A DNA stretch of 9,313 nt from Adhaeribacter sp. Its GTDB lineage: Bacteria > Bacteroidota > Bacteroidia > Cytophagales > Hymenobacteraceae. Position 1 is the first letter of the stretch; every line of letters starts with the position of its first letter. A model generated the notes under the pieces. The model made no database searches. It was not told the DNA's origin and worked only from the letters and a program-made list of their open reading frames with translations. The translations under genes were made by a program, and so were the position numbers. The DNA is taken from contig JAQBNV010000331.1 of NCBI GenBank assembly GCA_028288395.1, forward strand, positions 1 to 9,313, read 5' to 3'. Positions 6,385 through 9,313 of the stretch are shown here, piece after piece.

Positions 6385-7449
6385 TCAGGCTTTAACTACC
6401 CAGCCGTGCACATCTGCTTTTTTACCGGTGCGGATGTCGTTTAAATCCTGGGCCAGCACCGGAGAATATTTACGGTCAGCTACAGGAGGTAAGGAATAAT
6501 CAGTGCCGCGGTAGCCGATGGTTTCGATGTGAGATACTACTGCGGCGGTACCGCAGCCGAAAGCTTCCTGGAGGGTGCCGTTCCGGGCCGCCTCCATAAT
6601 TTCAGCAACCGATACTTTTCGCTCTTCTACTGGTATTCCCCGGTCTTTGGCCAACTGGATAATGGTATCGCGGGTTACGCCGGCTAAGATCGAAGTACTT
6701 AAGGCTGGGGTAACGAGCGTATCGTTTAACACAAACATTAGGTTCATGGTGCCGGATTCCTCGAAATACTGGTGGGTTTTACCGTCGGTCCAGAGTAGCT
6801 GGTGGTAGCCTTCTTCGGCCGCTTTCTTCGCCGGATAAAGCGAGCCCGCGTAATTGCCGGCCGCTTTGGCAAAACCAAAACCACCTTCTACTGCCCGGGC
6901 GTAGGTTTCTTCTACCTTCACGCGTAGCGGCGTCGAATAATAAGCATTAACCGGGCAAGTGATGATGGCAAAGCGATAAGTGTCGGAAGGTCTTACCCCT
7001 AGAAATTCGCCGGTGGCAAACATAAATGGCCGGATATAAAGCGAGCTACCCGCTGCCGTCGGAATCCAGTCGGCATCAAGGCGGAGCAGTTCTTTCAAGC
7101 CTTCAATAAAAATTTCTTCCGGAAAAGAGGGCATACAAAGGCGGTCGGCCGAAATATTCAGCCGCCGCAAATTTGCTTCCGGCCGGAAAATACTAATTTC
7201 ATCGTTTTCGGCTTTATACGCTTTCAGGCCTTCAAAAAGCGCCTGCCCGTAATGTAAAGCCGGATTTGCCGGGCTTACCGTAAAATTCTGAAAAGGAACA
7301 ATCTCGGGCGTTTGCCATTCGCCGTTTGCATAATCGGCCACAAACATGTGGTCGGAGAAGGTCTGGCCGAATTCCAGTTTATTAAAATCAACTTCCGGCA
7401 AGCGGGATTTACCCGTTTTTTCTATCTGGATGGTTTGGGTAGGGATCAT
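6385..7449 (-). CDS. ilvE: Branched-chain amino-acid aminotransferase (PLP fold-type IV)
   Basis: This cytoplasmic PLP enzyme interconverts leucine, isoleucine and valine with their 2-oxo acids, using 2-oxoglutarate/glutamate as amino partner. It is the last step of synthesis and the first of degradation. The 354-residue length and sequence fit the eukaryote-like BCAT subgroup (about 350-390 residues) rather than the shorter E. coli IlvE type. Visible: PALHYGQALFEGLKAY (63-78), a region of the class IV fold near the active site; the PLP-binding lysine K195 in FAKAAGNYAGSLYPA; and the cofactor-binding glutamate E231 in EESGTMN. C-terminal AFGCGTAAVV (296-305) is the conserved phosphate-side loop. 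The start is an ATG with an AT-rich leader (AATAATTAAT), usual for Bacteroidota. It stands alone, with 207-208-bp gaps on each side and no other ilv/leu genes nearby. The enzyme family is secure; substrate preference is inferred from the family. Confidence 0.95.
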   Translation of the reverse strand: MIPTQTIQIEKTGKSRLPEVDFNKLEFGQTFSDHMFVADYANGEWQTPEIVPFQNFTVSPANPALHYGQALFEGLKAYKAENDEISIFRPEANLRRLNISADRLCMPSFPEEIFIEGLKELLRLDADWIPTAAGSSLYIRPFMFATGEFLGVRPSDTYRFAIITCPVNAYYSTPLRVKVEETYARAVEGGFGFAKAAGNYAGSLYPAKKAAEEGYHQLLWTDGKTHQYFEESGTMNLMFVLNDTLVTPALSTSILAGVTRDTIIQLAKDRGIPVEERKVSVAEIMEAARNGTLQEAFGCGTAAVVSHIETIGYRGTDYSLPPVADRKYSPVLAQDLNDIRTGKKADVHGWVVKA

Positions 7450-7542
7450 ATTAATTATTTCGGATTTTAAATATCAATTAAAAAGGGCAAATTTTAGGTG
7501 ATTATCAGGCTTGGGAACGCATTTTCCGGTTAGGCAACAATG

Positions 7543-7550
7543 CAAAATTA
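7543..7550 (-). promoter_or_regulatory. Candidate ilvE -7 promoter element TAATTTTG
   Basis: The minus-strand octamer TAATTTTG matches the Bacteroidota -7 consensus TAnnTTTG exactly. It would give a leader of about 87 nt for ilvE. No clear TTTG/TTG -33 element sits at the usual distance, which lowers confidence. The remainder of this 208-bp gap shows no gene, and no leader peptide rich in Leu, Ile or Val codons that would suggest attenuation. Confidence 0.35.
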
Positions 7551-7657
7551 AAATATTAATCAGATAATTAATCAGTTCCGGTCAAAAAGCATCGTTAACG
7601 CCCTGCGATTAATACGGTTAAAGGTTAAATAGGTAAACTGCTTTCTTTCGGAAGGAG

Positions 7658-8206
7658 CTACAGGCGCGGTTTCCAGGGTATTTCTTCGGTGCCGAGCTCG
7701 CAGGTCATTTTACGGCTCAGCACAAATAAATAATCCGACAGCCGGTTTAAATATTTCACTACCAAATTGGCTACAAACGATTCTTCCTGTAAAGCAATTA
7801 CCAAACGCTCGGTGCGGCGGCAAACGGTGCGGGCCACATGGCAAAAAGAAACTGATTGGTGCCCGCCCGGCAATACGAAAACTTTAAGCGGTGGGATATC
7901 GACATTCATGGCATCCATTTCGGTTTCCAGCAAGGTAATATCGGTATCGTGGAGGTCGGGAATTTTCATGGTTGATTTATCCGGGTCGGAAGCCAGGGAG
8001 GCTCCGATGGTAAATAACCGATCCTGGATCTCTTTCAGAATAGCTTTGCGGGCCGTATTCACCGGCTGGTCGCTTACCAAGCCAATATAAGAATTTAACT
8101 CATCTACGGTGCCGTAAGCATCGATGCGTAAGTGCGATTTCCGGACGCGGGTACCGCCTATGAGCGACGTAAGGCCCTGATCGCCGGTTCGGGTGTATAT
8201 TTTCAT
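7658..8206 (-). CDS. pduO: PduO-type ATP:cob(I)alamin adenosyltransferase
   Basis: This 182-residue cytoplasmic enzyme transfers the adenosyl group of ATP to the cobalt of cob(I)alamin (or a cobyrinic acid diamide precursor), releasing triphosphate and giving the coenzyme form of B12 used by mutases and class II ribonucleotide reductase. It belongs to the PduO/MMAB family, not the CobA/BtuR P-loop family, as no Walker A motif is present. Family motifs seen: N-terminal TRTGDQGLT (5-13), AYGTVDELN (30-38), LPGG (112-115), the arginine-rich active-site helix ARTVCRRTER (125-134) and YLNRLSDYLFVLSR (152-165). Full length for a stand-alone PduO domain. The start ATG is 47 bp after the ABC ATPase stop, so co-transcription is plausible. 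No other cobalamin genes and no cobalamin riboswitch-like leader are visible, so it probably serves salvage of imported corrinoid. The symbol follows the family name; genome annotations may leave it unnamed or use cobO-like names. Confidence 0.93.
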   Translation of the reverse strand: MKIYTRTGDQGLTSLIGGTRVRKSHLRIDAYGTVDELNSYIGLVSDQPVNTARKAILKEIQDRLFTIGASLASDPDKSTMKIPDLHDTDITLLETEMDAMNVDIPPLKVFVLPGGHQSVSFCHVARTVCRRTERLVIALQEESFVANLVVKYLNRLSDYLFVLSRKMTCELGTEEIPWKPRL

Positions 8207-8220
8207 AAGTGTGAAAAGGT

Positions 8221-8236
8221 GGCTTGAAATAAAGCC
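8221..8236 (-). other. Small hairpin between the ABC ATPase and adenosyltransferase genes
   Basis: On the minus strand GGCTT and AAGCC form a 5-bp stem around a 6-base loop, followed by a CCTTTTC stretch, ending 15 bases before the adenosyltransferase ATG. It could be a weak terminator or attenuating leader hairpin, but a stem this short can occur by chance. Confidence 0.2.
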
Positions 8237-8253
8237 GGCAAAAACAAATAAAG

Positions 8254-8970
8254 TTAAGCAGGTTGGTGGTGCATGGCAATTTCGGTGTTTATCTGGTCGG
8301 TTTCTACTAACCCGTCCCGCAGCCGCACAATCCGGTGGGCATATTTAGCAATATCTTCTTCGTGGGTTACCATAATAATGGTGTTGCCTTTGATATACAG
8401 GTTTTCAAACAAATCCATGATTTCGTACGAGGTTTTGGAGTCGAGGTTACCAGTAGGCTCATCGGCCAGTATAATACTGGGATTGTTTACCAAAGCCCGC
8501 GCAATGGCTACCCGCTGCCTTTGCCCGCCCGATAATTCGTTTGGTTTGTGCTTGGCACGGTCGGCCAGGCCTACGCTTTCTAAAACGTGTAAGGCTTTTT
8601 CGTTCCGGATACTTTTGCCGTACCCCGCATAAATCAAGGGCAGCGCTACATTTTCCAGCGCGGTAGAGCGAGGCAATAAATTAAAGGTCTGAAACACAAA
8701 ACCAATCTCTTTGTTCCGGACTTCGGCCAGTTCATTGTCAGTCATGTTACTTACATCCTTGTCGTTCAGAATATAACTGCCGCCGGAAGGCGTATCGAGG
8801 CAGCCGATAATATTCATAAGCGTAGATTTACCGGAGCCGGATGGGCCCATAAAAGCCACGTATTCGCCCTTGGCAATGGCGATCGAAATACTGCGCAGGG
8901 CATGAATTGTTTCGCTTCCCATGCGATAGGCCCGGGATAAATCTTGGGTAAGGATAAGCGGTTTGCCCAT
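8254..8970 (-). CDS. ABC transporter ATP-binding protein, MacB/LolD class
   Basis: This 238-residue nucleotide-binding subunit powers a membrane complex at the inner face of the cytoplasmic membrane. All ATPase motifs are intact: Walker [10 protein letters not shown] (42-50), Q-loop Q94 in [12 protein letters not shown] signature LSGGQ (146-150), Walker B IILADEP (166-172) with catalytic E171, D-loop NLDS and switch histidine H203 in VTHEED. The sequence around [14 protein letters not shown]-like RSTALENV and [10 protein letters not shown] is typical of the MacB/LolD/FtsE-like type VII group, which work as mechanotransmitters in efflux or lipoprotein release rather than classical import. The cognate MacB-type permease is not adjacent on either side in this window: upstream is a TPR-like gene, downstream the adenosyltransferase. 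The exact substrate therefore cannot be assigned, and naming it lolD or macB would over-reach. The start ATG is supported by the family-typical N-terminus beginning shortly before the first beta-strand. Confidence 0.93.
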   Translation of the reverse strand: MGKPLILTQDLSRAYRMGSETIHALRSISIAIAKGEYVAFMGPSGSGKSTLMNIIGCLDTPSGGSYILNDKDVSNMTDNELAEVRNKEIGFVFQTFNLLPRSTALENVALPLIYAGYGKSIRNEKALHVLESVGLADRAKHKPNELSGGQRQRVAIARALVNNPSIILADEPTGNLDSKTSYEIMDLFENLYIKGNTIIMVTHEEDIAKYAHRIVRLRDGLVETDQINTEIAMHHQPA

Positions 8971-9000
8971 AGCTTTAAGGAGTTACTCTTTGCAAGATAC

Positions 9001-9013
9001 AGGTTAGCAACCT
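9001..9013. other. Short inverted repeat upstream of the ABC ATPase gene
   Basis: AGGTT and AACCT form a 5-bp perfect inverted repeat around a three-base spacer, in the 96-bp gap between the partial gene's stop and the ATPase start. It could be a small operator or part of a weak terminator. No convincing -7/-33 promoter pair was found around it. Confidence 0.2.
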
Positions 9014-9066
9014 AAAATTAAAGGTTTCGGGCTAAAACTTGCATTTGCTGAGTCGGCCCGCTTGTT

Positions 9067-9313
9067 TTACTCGCCACTTATACCTATACCCAGGGAGTTT
9101 AAACGGGCAGCTACTTTGGCTTCGTATTCTGGCCGGAAAGCGGCCATTTCGGCCGGCGAAACTAATTTAGCCAGTTCTTCCAGGGCAGTTTCAGCGAAGC
9201 CGCCGTAACCAACTTCTACGCTTTGCAAAATATAGGCTTTATAAACAGCGGCTTCGTGGGGAGAATAAGTAATACTATTAAGTAAAATATCGTAGGCCTG
9301 GCTCTTGCGCGAT
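9067..9313 (-). CDS. C-terminal end of a probable TPR-type protein (partial)
   Basis: An open frame enters from the window edge (first whole codon at 9312) and ends at TAA 9069-9067, giving 81 residues with no start visible. The segment SQAYDILLNSITYSPHEAAVYKAYILQSVEVGYGGFAETALEELAKLVSP, read as helices, has the spacing of paired TPR-like helices (small residues after Tyr/Pro turns), followed by a charged helix PEYEAKVAARLNSLGI as a C-terminal cap. Codon use looks like its neighbours. I do not recognise a specific family from this fragment; the TPR suggestion is inference from helix pattern only. It lies 96 bp upstream of the ABC ATPase on the same strand, so it may or may not share a transcript. 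Confidence 0.6.
   Translation of the reverse strand, partial: SRKSQAYDILLNSITYSPHEAAVYKAYILQSVEVGYGGFAETALEELAKLVSPAEMAAFRPEYEAKVAARLNSLGIGISGE

Noticed and set aside
6331..6450. Plus-strand frame of about 36 codons starting in the hairpin loop region
   Set aside because: It runs through the hairpin arm into the antisense of ilvE, has no similarity I recognise and no plausible promoter.
7450..7536. Leader-peptide attenuator for ilvE
   Set aside because: The only short frame in the leader (MRSQA) contains no Leu, Ile or Val codons and no terminator/antiterminator pair is apparent.
1668..8206. Functional link between the adenosyltransferase and the TonB-dependent transporter as a B12 uptake system
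   Set aside because: The transporter is SusC-type with a SusD partner, not BtuB-like, and is separated by ilvE and prfB.
8207..8253. Cobalamin riboswitch ahead of the adenosyltransferase gene
   Set aside because: The 47-bp gap is far too short for a B12 riboswitch and lacks a B12-box-like sequence.
7767..8632. Plus-strand open frames of 107, 119 and 66 codons opposite the adenosyltransferase and ABC ATPase genes
   Set aside because: Antisense to well-conserved motifs, with compositions typical of reverse-frame reading (Ser/Arg-rich); no independent support.

Overview
The window reads as a piece of chromosome from a member of the Bacteroidota, probably order Cytophagales and a Hymenobacteraceae/Adhaeribacter-like genome. 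The grounds are an adjacent SusC/SusD outer-membrane pair, start codons without Shine-Dalgarno sequences but with A/T-rich leaders, a perfect TAnnTTTG-type -7 element upstream of ilvE, and the style of the proteins. The genus-level placement is inference only. Every supportable gene lies on the minus strand, so transcription runs from high to low coordinates.

Layout in transcription order: (1) 9067-9313, the C-terminal end of a probable TPR-type protein, cut by the window edge. (2) 8254-8970, a MacB/LolD-class ABC ATPase. (3) 7658-8206, a PduO-type cobalamin adenosyltransferase, 47 bp behind the ATPase and possibly co-transcribed with it. (4) 7450-7657, a 208-bp gap holding a candidate promoter for (5) 6385-7449, ilvE, a class IV branched-chain aminotransferase. 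(6) 6178-6384, a 207-bp gap dominated by heptanucleotide-phased repeats and a long imperfect hairpin. (7) 5100-6177, prfB (release factor 2), encoded in two overlapping frames and needing the classical autoregulatory +1 frameshift at CTT TGA C. (8) 4800-5099, a 300-bp gap with nested palindromes that may end prfB, a short 9-bp direct repeat, a candidate promoter, and a five-copy CAAA microsatellite touching the next start codon. (9) 1668-4799, a SusC-family TonB-dependent transporter. (10) 32-1654, its SusD-family lipoprotein partner, 13 bp downstream. The last 31 bases may hold half of a terminator.

The genes fall into unlinked functions: housekeeping translation (prfB), amino-acid metabolism (ilvE), cofactor metabolism (cobalamin adenosyltransferase), an ABC ATPase, and an outer-membrane uptake pair with no degradative enzyme in view. 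I see no new multi-gene system such as a defence island, phage, IS element or CRISPR. The most unusual signals are non-coding: the 7-bp-periodic repeat/hairpin block between ilvE and prfB, the CAAA repeat at the susC-like start, and the retained Shine-Dalgarno-like frameshift stimulator in prfB, in a lineage that normally does not use Shine-Dalgarno pairing for initiation.
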